Positions 8,334 through 16,269 of a stretch of DNA of 45,779 nt are shown one piece after another. Under the pieces are notes generated by a model that saw only the letters and a list, made by a program, of their open reading frames with translations, did not search any database and was not told the DNA's origin. The position numbers and the translations under genes were made by a program. The stretch lies in assembly GCA_034926235.1 (NCBI GenBank), contig JAYFRE010000030.1, positions 1 to 45,779 on the forward strand. The letters run 5' to 3'. Within the stretch, counting starts at the first letter, position 1. Every line of letters starts with the position of its first letter. The DNA comes from JAYFRE01 sp034926235 (GTDB lineage: Bacteria; Pseudomonadota; Alphaproteobacteria; Rhodospirillales; Magnetospirillaceae).

Positions 8334-10697
8334 ATGAAAGGCTTCCTTTTCGGAACAAACCAGCTTTCTAGGACCGGTTCGCCCGTCAGAGCCGGGATTC
8401 TGGTCTTGTTCTACATGCTTCTTGCAATTTTATGGTTCATCTTCCCTGATTTTGCTGACTTTATTTCTGGAGAAACGCCGAAAACGGTGGAAATGCCGCT
8501 GTTTTCGAGTGACGGTTTTTTTATTTTCGTGACGGGATTAGCGCTGTTCGTAGCTTTGAATCATTTGCAAAACGCCTTCGCAGCCGAAAAAACGGCGAAA
8601 GACAATGCGCTCGCCATTCTTGACATCATCAGCGAACAATCGAACGACGCGTTGTTCATCCGGGACCGGGATGGCCGTTTTCAGATGCTCAACCATGAAG
8701 CGTCGCGCCTGACAGGATTGGAAGAAACAGAGAGTCTGGGCGTGAACGCCCGGAACACCCTTCCCTCCGATCAGGCCGAATCCTCCTGGCGGATGGATAT
8801 GGCGCTGATGCAGGAAGAACGGAGCGTGACCTATGAAGAGGTCCTGACCACGATCATCGGACCGCGCATCTTCCGCACCACCAAGGGACCGATCCATGAC
8901 GAGAATCATCGCGTCATCGGTTTATTCGGTATTTCGCGCGATATCACAGAACAGAAAGAGGCCGAAAAAGCCCTGAGCCAGAGTCAGGCGCAACACCGTC
9001 TGCTGTTTAACAACCTGCTTAGCGGAATCGTTTATGGCTCGTTGATCCATGAAAATGGAAAACCTGTCGATTGCCTGTGCCTGGCCGCCAACGCCCGGTT
9101 TTCACGGCTGATCGGTTTTGAAGACCCCGTCGGGAACAGATTGATTTCGATTCTATCCCCGATGGCCGAATCGGACGGGGATCTGCTGGCGCGTTTTACC
9201 CGCGTCGCCGAAAGCGGCGGTTATGAGCAGTTCGAGATTTATGCTCCCGCCCGGGACAAATGGTTCGATATCGCGCTTTTCAGCCCCGAACACGATCATG
9301 TGGCGCTTATTCTCGACGATATCAGCGAACGACGGAAAGCCCAGGAACTGATTGCCCTTCATGCGTATCGAGATCCCTTGACCGGCTTGCCTAACCGCCG
9401 TCTCGCCGAACGCACTGCCTGCCAGGCGATGGAGGAGATTGATCGTTCAGGCGGCTTTGTCGCTTTTCTTTTGCTTGGCATCGACAATTTCCAGCCGATC
9501 AATGACGCCATCGGTTACCTGTTCGGCGATGCTCTGATCCAGCGCGTCGCCGAACGGCTCTGCGCCGGAATCGGTGAAAAGGGCAATGTCGCCCGACATG
9601 AAGGGGACGAATTTCTGATTGTTTCGGTCCCCATGGATTCGCCCGAGAATGCCACGCTTCTGGCCGAGGAGATTCTCGACCGCCTGAAGGAGCCCTTCGA
9701 GATTGACGGACAGACAGTCCAGATTTCCGCATCCATCGGCATCGCCCTTTACCCCTGCGACGGAGTGAATTTCAATATGCTGCTCCGGCATGCCGACAGT
9801 GCCTTGCTTCGGGCCAAGGATGCCGGACGCAACACCTGCTTCTTCTTTGAACGTGCTTCCTATCCGGATGTGGATGAGCGGTTCAAACTGCATCGGGACA
9901 TGCGCGCGGCACTGGAACAAGACCAGTTCGTCCTGCGCTATCAGCCCAAGGTCAATATAGAAACCGGCGAGATCACGGCCGCCGAGGCCCTTCTCTATTG
10001 GCGGCATCCGGAGCTTGGAATCGTCGAACCGGAACGATTTATTTCTCTTGCCGAAAAGAACGGCCTGATCGTGCCGATCGGGACCTGGGTGCTGCGCGAA
10101 TCCTGCCGCAGGGCCGTTTCCTGGACGAAAAAGGGGCTGCCCGATCTGTCGGTGGCGGTCAATTTATCGGCGATTCAGCTCCGCCGCGACGGGCTGGAAA
10201 AAACCGTGGCCTTGATCCTTGACGAAACCGGTCTGGATCCGGCCCGTCTCGAACTGGAAATAACCGAATCGCTCCTGGTCAATGATTCCGCAGCCTTGCT
10301 GGATTTGTTGGGCCGGTTGAAGGCCCTGGGCGTTGCGATCGCCATCGATGATTTCGGCACCGGCTATTGCAGCCTGTCCTATCTGAAGCAATTCACCTTG
10401 GACACGCTCAAGATCGATCAGTCTTTCGTTATCGACATGATGCGTGATTCCAGGAGCATGGCCATCGTCCGCGCCATCTTCCAGATGGCCGAAGGGTTCA
10501 AGCTGAAGACGGTCGCCGAAGGGGTCGAGGATCGGGACACCCTTGACTGTTTGCGGGAAATGGGGTGCAAGGAAGCTCAGGGCTATTATTTCTCGCCGCC
10601 GCTCGACGCCGCCGCTTTCGAGGATTATGTGGCTGCTTCCCGGCTTTCCGTCCCCCTGCCCGACGAACATCCCGCAGCCGAATCCGTACCGTCATAA
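8334..10697 (+). CDS. Membrane-anchored PAS-PAS-GGDEF-EAL cyclic-di-GMP signalling protein
   Basis: This 787-aa protein starts with two membrane helices (about residues 20-42 and 62-80). Two PAS-type domains follow (about 95-215 and 220-335), then GGDEF (about 340-505) and EAL (about 520-770). The diguanylate cyclase signature reads E-G-D-E-F (residues 423-427) instead of GGDEF, so cyclase activity is doubtful and the domain may act as a GTP-sensing module. The phosphodiesterase side looks complete: E-A-L-L-Y-W from Glu551, the paired Asp672-Asp673 in D-D-F-G-T-G, and K-I-D-Q-S-F. The protein is therefore more likely to degrade cyclic-di-GMP. The ATG follows AGGA by 6 nt. The divergent neighbour is a PilZ chemoreceptor. 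Confidence 0.93.
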   Translation: MKGFLFGTNQLSRTGSPVRAGILVLFYMLLAILWFIFPDFADFISGETPKTVEMPLFSSDGFFIFVTGLALFVALNHLQNAFAAEKTAKDNALAILDIISEQSNDALFIRDRDGRFQMLNHEASRLTGLEETESLGVNARNTLPSDQAESSWRMDMALMQEERSVTYEEVLTTIIGPRIFRTTKGPIHDENHRVIGLFGISRDITEQKEAEKALSQSQAQHRLLFNNLLSGIVYGSLIHENGKPVDCLCLAANARFSRLIGFEDPVGNRLISILSPMAESDGDLLARFTRVAESGGYEQFEIYAPARDKWFDIALFSPEHDHVALILDDISERRKAQELIALHAYRDPLTGLPNRRLAERTACQAMEEIDRSGGFVAFLLLGIDNFQPINDAIGYLFGDALIQRVAERLCAGIGEKGNVARHEGDEFLIVSVPMDSPENATLLAEEILDRLKEPFEIDGQTVQISASIGIALYPCDGVNFNMLLRHADSALLRAKDAGRNTCFFFERASYPDVDERFKLHRDMRAALEQDQFVLRYQPKVNIETGEITAAEALLYWRHPELGIVEPERFISLAEKNGLIVPIGTWVLRESCRRAVSWTKKGLPDLSVAVNLSAIQLRRDGLEKTVALILDETGLDPARLELEITESLLVNDSAALLDLLGRLKALGVAIAIDDFGTGYCSLSYLKQFTLDTLKIDQSFVIDMMRDSRSMAIVRAIFQMAEGFKLKTVAEGVEDRDTLDCLREMGCKEAQGYYFSPPLDAAAFEDYVAASRLSVPLPDEHPAAESVPS

Positions 10698-10789
10698 CCC
10701 GATTGGTTCGGGCACTCTTCCGAACAATTATCGGCTGCGATGCGTTTCCCTTCTTTACGGATCGCGCCGCTTCCCCGAAACTCCCCTTC

Positions 10790-11797
10790 ATGTCCATTCT
10801 GGTCACCGGCGCGGCCGGTTTCATCGGCATGCATGTCTGTCTTCGCCTCCTCGAACGGGGCGAAACCGTGCTTGGCTTGGACAATCTGAACGATTACTAC
10901 GATGTCCGGCTTAAACAGGCGCGTCTCGCCCGGCTCGAAGGACATCCTGGCTTTTCCTTCATCCGGCTGGACATCGCCGACAACGATGCCTTGGCCAATC
11001 TTTTCGCCCAAGAAAAGATCGATCATGTCGTTCATCTCGCCGCCCAGGCCGGCGTCCGCTATTCGATCACCGATCCTCATGCCTATGGTCACGCCAATCT
11101 GACCGGGTTCTTGAATATTCTTGAAGCCTGCCGCCGAAACGAGGTGCGCCACCTCGTCTATGCCTCCAGTTCCAGTGTCTATGGCGGCAACCGGAAGATG
11201 CCCTTCAGGGAGAGCGATCCGGTCGATCATCCGGTCAGCCTTTACGCCGCGACCAAAAAGGCGAACGAGTTGATGGCGCACAGCTACAGCCATCTCTACG
11301 GGCTTCCCGCCACGGGTTTGCGCTTCTTTACCGTCTATGGCCCCTATGGGCGGCCCGACATGTCGCCGATCCTGTTCGCGCGCGCGATCTTCGAGGATCG
11401 TCCGATCGAAATCTTCAACCACGGCCGGATGGAGCGCGATTTCACCTATATCGACGATATTGTCGAAGGTGTCGTCCGGGTGCTGGACAAACCGGCCACA
11501 CCTGCCGACGGCTATGATCCCATGGCCCCGGACCCGTCCATCAGCACTGCGCCCTGGCGTGTTTTCAACATCGGCAATAATCAGCCGGTCAATCTGCTCG
11601 ATTATATCGGATTAATGGAACAGGCCGCCGGGAAGCAGGCGATCCGGGTCTTGAAGCCGATGCAGCCGGGCGATGTGCCGGCTACCTATGCCGACACCGA
11701 CGCTTTGAACGCCTGGGTCGGCTTTGCCCCTTCGACGCCGCTGGCTGTGGGGCTCGAACGGTTCATCGTCTGGGTCCGCGCCTATTACGGTTATTGA
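10790..11797 (+). CDS. NAD-dependent nucleotide-sugar epimerase (UDP-glucuronate 4-epimerase-like)
   Basis: This 335-aa extended short-chain dehydrogenase has the Rossmann motif T-G-A-A-G-F-I-G at its N-terminus, the A-S-S-S-S-V-Y-G active-site strand, and the catalytic Y-A-A-T-K pair. The L-D-N-L-N-D-Y-Y-D segment after strand 2 and R-F-F-T-V-Y-G-P-Y-G-R-P-D-M are typical of UDP-glucuronate 4-epimerases (CapI/LspL type), which make UDP-galacturonate for surface polysaccharide. Specificity for this substrate is inferred from these motifs. I start at the ATG at 10790, where family similarity begins; a longer frame from 10565 overlaps the preceding gene. No strong ribosome-binding site is visible. 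Its end overlaps the convergent 95-aa gene by 7 bp. No other polysaccharide genes are nearby. Confidence 0.88.
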   Translation: MSILVTGAAGFIGMHVCLRLLERGETVLGLDNLNDYYDVRLKQARLARLEGHPGFSFIRLDIADNDALANLFAQEKIDHVVHLAAQAGVRYSITDPHAYGHANLTGFLNILEACRRNEVRHLVYASSSSVYGGNRKMPFRESDPVDHPVSLYAATKKANELMAHSYSHLYGLPATGLRFFTVYGPYGRPDMSPILFARAIFEDRPIEIFNHGRMERDFTYIDDIVEGVVRVLDKPATPADGYDPMAPDPSISTAPWRVFNIGNNQPVNLLDYIGLMEQAAGKQAIRVLKPMQPGDVPATYADTDALNAWVGFAPSTPLAVGLERFIVWVRAYYGY

Positions 11798-12078
11798 CCC
11801 TTCCCATCCGTCAATCGATTCCGCCATGCGATCAAGGCGGCGCGGAACCGTTCCGGATCGAGACGAAGCGGCGGCCAATCCACCGCGTAATGATGTTCGA
11901 TGACGACATGGTTGGGGTGGAAGGCGACATAATAGGCATTGCCGCTGGCTCCCGGCGCATCCTTTCCCATCGAAGCGGTTTCAGCTCGTTCCAGCAGCAG
12001 CGCCGCATAATCCGCATTCCTTACCTCTTCTTCCAGGAATTGGCGCAGGGCCGGCGGCGATAGGACGTTTTTTTCCAT
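11791..12078 (-). CDS. Small hypothetical protein (95 aa), possible immunity partner of the EndoU-like nuclease
   Basis: I do not recognise a named family. The protein is soluble-looking, with an N-terminal helical half (L-R-Q-F-L-E-E-E-V) and a strand-rich second half with V-V-I-E-H-H-Y, ending in a helix with A-W-R-N-R-L. The ATG at 12078 is preferred over a GTG one codon upstream. It begins 13 nt after the stop of the EndoU-like gene on the same strand, so the two are probably co-transcribed. A small soluble gene directly downstream of a toxin-type nuclease is the usual place for an immunity gene, but that role is inferred only from position and size. Confidence 0.6.
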   Translation of the reverse strand: MEKNVLSPPALRQFLEEEVRNADYAALLLERAETASMGKDAPGASGNAYYVAFHPNHVVIEHHYAVDWPPLRLDPERFRAALIAWRNRLTDGKGQ

Positions 12079-12091
12079 CACAGCAACGGGC

Positions 12092-12718
12092 TCAATAATC
12101 GGGCCAGGCGGTAATCACAGCACCTTGGCTGTCCGTGAAGCCTGTGATGGCGAAGGATGCCGGCGGACTTCCAGCCTGACAGGATTCACCCGAGTTTCCA
12201 TGGAAACGGGCACCGGGCCGTGCCCTCTTGGCGGCGTTACGGATAGCGGCGATGACCGCGTCCCGGTCGCAATGATCCGGGAACATGGTTGATAGGGTTT
12301 TCCGCCCCCTTTCGCCCTGCTGGATGATGGTGAAATCGCGCAGCTGGTAAACGCCTTCCGGCCCGGATGACCATCGGGACGGGTTCGTGCCCGTGACAGT
12401 GGCGGGATTGATGCCATGAGGCCGGCTGTGGAAGCCTTTGGCCCGCCCGCGGATAATTTCGCCGCAAAAGATATGCTGGGTTTTGACGACCGGCGTTCCG
12501 TTCCGGTCCGGCGATTGGGGACAGGACACGCCGGTCTGAACAGGCATCGGCTCATGGCTGGGTGAAGGGGGGACTGCGTCTCCCCCGGAAGAGATTTGCG
12601 CTCGTTCCGTCGAAGAAAGGACCCTTTCCGGCGAAGACAAAAATATCGACGCCAGAAACGCCAGCCCGGCAAAAAACAAGAACCAGGCCAAAAGCAGGAG
12701 GTAACGGTTCTTTTTCAT
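12092..12718 (-). CDS. EndoU-type nuclease domain protein with N-terminal membrane anchor
   Basis: This 208-aa protein has a hydrophobic N-terminal helix (about residues 6-28) after K-K-N-R, so it is probably a signal-anchored or exported protein. After a low-complexity Ser/Pro linker, a bacterial EndoU-type fold covers about 75-208: Q-H-I-F-C-G-E (His82), G-F-H-S-R-P-H (His97 and His101), M-F-P-D-H with an A-I-R-N-A-A helix, and a C-terminal G-F-T-D-S-Q-G and I-T-A-W-P. EndoU enzymes cleave RNA at uridylates and serve as toxin tips in contact-dependent and polymorphic toxins. Here the domain stands alone with only an anchor. The ATG at 12718 has GGGAGG 7 nt upstream. It follows gatB by 38 nt and precedes a small gene. 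Confidence 0.75.
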   Translation of the reverse strand: MKKNRYLLLLAWFLFFAGLAFLASIFLSSPERVLSSTERAQISSGGDAVPPSPSHEPMPVQTGVSCPQSPDRNGTPVVKTQHIFCGEIIRGRAKGFHSRPHGINPATVTGTNPSRWSSGPEGVYQLRDFTIIQQGERGRKTLSTMFPDHCDRDAVIAAIRNAAKRARPGARFHGNSGESCQAGSPPASFAITGFTDSQGAVITAWPDY

Positions 12719-12756
12719 CCGCATCCCTCCCGCTACTCTGGCCTTTGGGGCCAATA

Positions 12757-14208
12757 TCAGCCCAGTTTCTGTTTCAGGATTTCGTTCACTAAAGCCGGAT
12801 TGGCCTTGCCGCCGGTGCTTTTCATCACCTGGCCGACAAAGAAGCCGAACAGCTTTTCCTTGCCGCCCTTATAATCGGCAAACTTTTCCGGATTGGCGGC
12901 CAGAACCGCTTCGATAGCCGAGGCGATCGCGCCGGTATCCGTGACCTGACGCAGGCCTTTTTCCTCGACCAGGGTCGCGGGGGCCTTGCCGGTTTCCACC
13001 ATCAGCTCGAACAATTCCTTGGCGATGCGGCCCGAAATGGTGCCGTCGGCGATCAGATCGACCAGACCGCCCAGATCGGCGGCCGACACCGCCGGTTCCT
13101 CGATGGTGCGGTTCAGGCGGTTCTGCGCCGCCGAGAAATCGCCCATCACCCAATTGCAGGCCAGCTTGGGATCGCGGCCCTGGGCCACCGTCTCGAAGAA
13201 ATCTGCCAATCCCTTATCCGCGACCAGAACGCCCGCATCGTAAGAGGACAGGCCGTAATCGGCGATGAAACGTTCCTTTTTCTCGTCGGGCAGTTCGGGC
13301 AGACCCACCTTGATCTTGGCGACGAAATCCTCTTCCAGCACCAGCGGCAGCAAGTCCGGATCGGGGAAGTAGCGGTAATCGTGGGCGTGTTCTTTGCTGC
13401 GCATCGAACGGGTCTCGCCCTTGACCGAATCGAACAGCCGGGTTTCCTGGACTACCCGCCCGCCCGATTCGTAAAGATCGACCTGACGGCGCGCCTCATA
13501 CTCGATCGCCTGCTGCAGAAAGCGGATCGAGTTCAGATTCTTGATCTCGCAGCGGGTGCGGTATTCCTCGCCTGCCTTTCGCACCGAAACATTGGCGTCG
13601 CAGCGCATCGAGCCTTCGGCCATGTTGCCGTCACAGGTGCCGAGATAGCGCATGATCGACCGTAGCTTGGTGACATAGGCCGCCGCCTCTTCGGGGCTGC
13701 GCATGTCGGGCTTCGAGACGCTCTCCATCAAGGCCACGCCGGAACGGTTCAGATCGATGAAGGATTTCGTCGGGTGCTGGTCGTGCAGGGATTTGCCGGC
13801 ATCCTGTTCCAGATGCAGCCGTTCGATCCCGATCGCGCGGGTAACGCCGTCGGCCATATCCAGCAGCACCGTGCCCTCGCCGACGATGGGATGCTCGAAC
13901 TGGCTGATCTGGTAGCCCTGCGGCAGATCGGCATAGAAATAATTCTTGCGCGCGAACACCGAGAACAGATTGATCTTCGCCTTCAAACCCAGGCCGGTAC
14001 GCACCGCCTGTTCGATGCAATAGGCATTGATCACCGGCAGCATGCCCGGCATGGCCGCATCGACCAGGGACACCTGCTCGTTCGGTTCGGCCCCGAACGC
14101 GGTTGCGGCGCCCGAAAACAGCTTGGAATGGCTGACGACCTGGGCGTGAACCTCAAGCCCGATCACCAATTCCCAATCGCCCGTTTCGCCTTCGATCAGA
14201 TACGCCAT
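12757..14208 (-). CDS. gatB: Aspartyl/glutamyl-tRNA(Asn/Gln) amidotransferase subunit B
   Basis: This 483-aa protein matches GatB at its usual length. It has the W-E-L-V-I-G-L-E-V-H-A-Q-V start, the catalytic-cradle block R-K-N-Y-F-Y-A-D-L-P-Q-G-Y-Q-I-S-Q, the M-R-C-D-A-N-V-S-V-R segment and a C-terminal YqeY/tail domain ending in F-F-V-G-Q-V-M. GatB phosphorylates misacylated Glu-tRNA(Gln) or Asp-tRNA(Asn) and accepts ammonia from GatA to form the correct aminoacyl-tRNA. The ATG lies 3 nt after the gatA stop, with GGAGGG in the gatA end as ribosome-binding site. The order gatC-gatA-gatB is a standard operon. Confidence 0.97.
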   Translation of the reverse strand: MAYLIEGETGDWELVIGLEVHAQVVSHSKLFSGAATAFGAEPNEQVSLVDAAMPGMLPVINAYCIEQAVRTGLGLKAKINLFSVFARKNYFYADLPQGYQISQFEHPIVGEGTVLLDMADGVTRAIGIERLHLEQDAGKSLHDQHPTKSFIDLNRSGVALMESVSKPDMRSPEEAAAYVTKLRSIMRYLGTCDGNMAEGSMRCDANVSVRKAGEEYRTRCEIKNLNSIRFLQQAIEYEARRQVDLYESGGRVVQETRLFDSVKGETRSMRSKEHAHDYRYFPDPDLLPLVLEEDFVAKIKVGLPELPDEKKERFIADYGLSSYDAGVLVADKGLADFFETVAQGRDPKLACNWVMGDFSAAQNRLNRTIEEPAVSAADLGGLVDLIADGTISGRIAKELFELMVETGKAPATLVEEKGLRQVTDTGAIASAIEAVLAANPEKFADYKGGKEKLFGFFVGQVMKSTGGKANPALVNEILKQKLG

Positions 14209-14211
14209 TCC

Positions 14212-15678
14212 CTAACCCTCCACCACGACCGGCCTGGCTTTGAAGCCCGCCGCCGTTTCCAACACGCCGGCCACCTTCAGCACCGTTTCCTCGTCGAACG
14301 GACGCCCGATCAGTTGCAGTCCCAGAGGCAGCCCTTCGGACGACAGGCCCGCCGGCAGCGACAGGCCGGGCAGACCGGCCAGGCTGGTCGGAATGGTGAA
14401 AACGTCATTCAGCCACATGGTCACCGGATCGTCGTCGGTTTCGCCCAGACCGAAGGCGGCCGAGGGAGCGGTCGGCGTCAGAATCGCGTCCACCTTTTCA
14501 AAGGCGGCGGTGAAATCGCCGGCGATCAAGCGGCGAACCTTCTGCGCCTTGGCGTAATAAGCGTCGTAATAACCCGCCGACAGCACATAAGCGCCGATCA
14601 GGATGCGGCGGCGCACTTCCTTGCCGAAACCGGCGGCGCGGGTCTTCTCATACATCTCGTCCAGGCTCGACCCTTCGACCCTAAGGCCGTAGCGCACCCC
14701 GTCATAACGGGCCAGATTCGAAGAGCATTCCGCCGGGGCGATGATGTAATAGGTTGGCAGCGCGTATTTGGTATGCGGCAGGCTGATTTCGACCGGCTCC
14801 GCGCCGGCGTCCCTCAGCATGGCGATGCCTTTTTCCCACAAGGCCGAAATCTCGTCCGACAGACCGTCGGGCCGGTATTCCTTCGGGATACCGATCCGCA
14901 ATCCGCGGATATCGCCGGTCAAGGCCGCCTCGAAATTGGGTACCGGCTTGGGTGCCGAGGTCGAATCTTTAGGATCGTGCCCGGCCATCGCCCCCAGCAT
15001 GATCGCGCAATCCTGGACCGTGCGCGCCATTGGCCCGGCCTGATCCAGGGACGAAGCGAAAGCGATGATGCCCCAGCGCGAGCAGCGGCCATAGGTCGGC
15101 TTGATGCCGGTGATGCCGCAGAACGCCGCCGGCTGACGGATCGACCCGCCGGTGTCGGTTCCGGTCGCCCCCAAAGCCAGACGCGCGGCCACTGCCGCCG
15201 CCGAACCGCCCGGCACCAGCTGGGTTTTGGGGTCCGCAGCGCGTTTCCACGGGTTGAGCACCGGACCGAAATGGCTGGTCATGTTCGACGAGCCCATGGC
15301 GAACTCGTCCAGCGCGGTCTTGCCCAGCATCACCGCGCCGGCCTTTTTCAGATTGGCCGAAACGGTTGATTCATAGGGCGGCACGAAATTTTCGAGGATG
15401 CGCGAACAGGCGGTGGTGCGGACATTCTCGGTGCAGAAAAGGTCCTTGATGGCGATCGGCAGCCCTTCCATCGGGCCGGCTTCGCCTTTCTTCAGGCGCG
15501 CATCCGATTCGGCGGCGATTTTACGCGCCAGATCGGGCGTTTCGGTAACGAAGGCGTTCAGGCCCCGCGCCGCCTCCATCGCCTTGATGTGGGCCTCGGT
15601 CAGTTCGAGCGCCGAAAACCGTTTTGCGGCAAGGCCATCCCGGGCCTCGGCCAGGGTCAGATCACACAGGCTGGACAT
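14212..15678 (-). CDS. gatA: Aspartyl/glutamyl-tRNA(Asn/Gln) amidotransferase subunit A, with a 4-residue loss in the amidase signature
   Basis: This 488-aa protein is GatA, which frees ammonia from glutamine and channels it to GatB. The catalytic Lys78 (P-I-A-I-K-D) and the nucleophile Ser179 (T-D-T-G-G-S-I-R-Q-P) are present. The intervening loop, normally P-G-G-S-S-G-G-S-A-A-A, reads P-G-G-S-A-A-A, so four residues including part of the cis-Ser/oxyanion region are missing; only Ser159 remains there. The local DNA fits loss of one copy of a GGCGGTTCG direct repeat. This could impair the enzyme or be a sequence or assembly error, since GatA is expected to be essential unless the cell has both AsnRS and GlnRS. 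The rest of the protein is intact. It lies 2 nt after gatC. Confidence 0.95.
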   Translation of the reverse strand: MSSLCDLTLAEARDGLAAKRFSALELTEAHIKAMEAARGLNAFVTETPDLARKIAAESDARLKKGEAGPMEGLPIAIKDLFCTENVRTTACSRILENFVPPYESTVSANLKKAGAVMLGKTALDEFAMGSSNMTSHFGPVLNPWKRAADPKTQLVPGGSAAAVAARLALGATGTDTGGSIRQPAAFCGITGIKPTYGRCSRWGIIAFASSLDQAGPMARTVQDCAIMLGAMAGHDPKDSTSAPKPVPNFEAALTGDIRGLRIGIPKEYRPDGLSDEISALWEKGIAMLRDAGAEPVEISLPHTKYALPTYYIIAPAECSSNLARYDGVRYGLRVEGSSLDEMYEKTRAAGFGKEVRRRILIGAYVLSAGYYDAYYAKAQKVRRLIAGDFTAAFEKVDAILTPTAPSAAFGLGETDDDPVTMWLNDVFTIPTSLAGLPGLSLPAGLSSEGLPLGLQLIGRPFDEETVLKVAGVLETAAGFKARPVVVEG

Positions 15679-15680
15679 GT

Positions 15681-15968
15681 CTACTCCACCACCTTGGGAA
15701 CCAGGAAAAATCCGTCGAAGCGCTCGGGCGCGTTGGCCAGCACCTTCTCCGGATAGCCGCCGTCGGTAACCTCGTCCGCGCGGCGCGGCAGGGTCAGATC
15801 GGCGACGCTGGTCATCGGCGCGATGCCGTCCGTATTCACTTCCGACAATTGCTCGACAAAGCCCATGATCCCGGACAATTCCCGGGCCAATGGTTCGAGT
15901 TCTTCTTCCGTGACCGCGATCCGCGCCAGATTGGCGATGGTCCTGACGGTGGCGTTATCCAGGGACAT
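15681..15968 (-). CDS. gatC: Aspartyl/glutamyl-tRNA(Asn/Gln) amidotransferase subunit C
   Basis: This 95-aa protein is GatC, the small helical subunit that wraps around GatA and GatB and stabilises the complex. The hallmark N-terminal A-N-L-A-R-I-A-V-T-E-E-E-L and the C-terminal P-E-R-F-D-G-F-F-L-V-P-K-V-V-E are both present. I chose the ATG at 15968, where family similarity begins; the frame extends further upstream without similarity. It heads the gatC-gatA-gatB operon, which may continue into the EndoU-like gene. The 300 bp upstream separate it from the divergent ruvX unit and probably hold both promoters. Confidence 0.95.
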   Translation of the reverse strand: MSLDNATVRTIANLARIAVTEEELEPLARELSGIMGFVEQLSEVNTDGIAPMTSVADLTLPRRADEVTDGGYPEKVLANAPERFDGFFLVPKVVE

Positions 15969-16122
15969 GCGATACATCTCTCTATGAAGCGTAAACAAAA
16001 CCCATTTTCCGGCCGATCGTGGCGGGGCGGGTCCGTTTGCCAGGAATTCCCAGAACAGGGCCGGAAGGTAGCACTTCGCCCCGGACGGGCGCAACCCACC
16101 GACTGCGAGGCATGACGGCTTC

Positions 16123-16257
16123 ATGAGCGTCAAAAGAAAGACAAAAGCTGAAGAGCACCCGGCCCGTATTGCCGATGAATTGCACCGGCTTTGCCATCAT
16201 TCCCGTCATGCCGGGGACGGTCTTCTGTCCCAGACGCAGCCCCTCTTCGCTCTATAA
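16123..16257 (+). CDS. Possible small protein (44 aa) just upstream of ruvX
   Basis: A 44-codon frame begins at ATG 16123, with GAGG about 11 nt upstream, and ends 12 nt before the ruvX start. It is strongly basic at the N-terminus (S-V-K-R-K-T-K) and His-rich in the middle (C-H-H-S-R-H). I recognise no family. Its spacing to ruvX and same-strand position suggest a coupled leader gene, but a frame this short could occur by chance. Confidence 0.3.
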   Translation: MSVKRKTKAEEHPARIADELHRLCHHSRHAGDGLLSQTQPLFAL

Positions 16258-16269
16258 GGACTGACGGAC

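Noticed and set aside
7921..8358. 145-codon minus-strand frame in the intergenic gap
   Set aside because: Low-complexity translation of AT-rich DNA that overlaps the start of the GGDEF-EAL gene.
13774..15369. 531-codon plus-strand frame opposite gatB and gatA
   Set aside because: Typical antisense shadow of GC-rich coding DNA; both minus-strand genes are clearly real.
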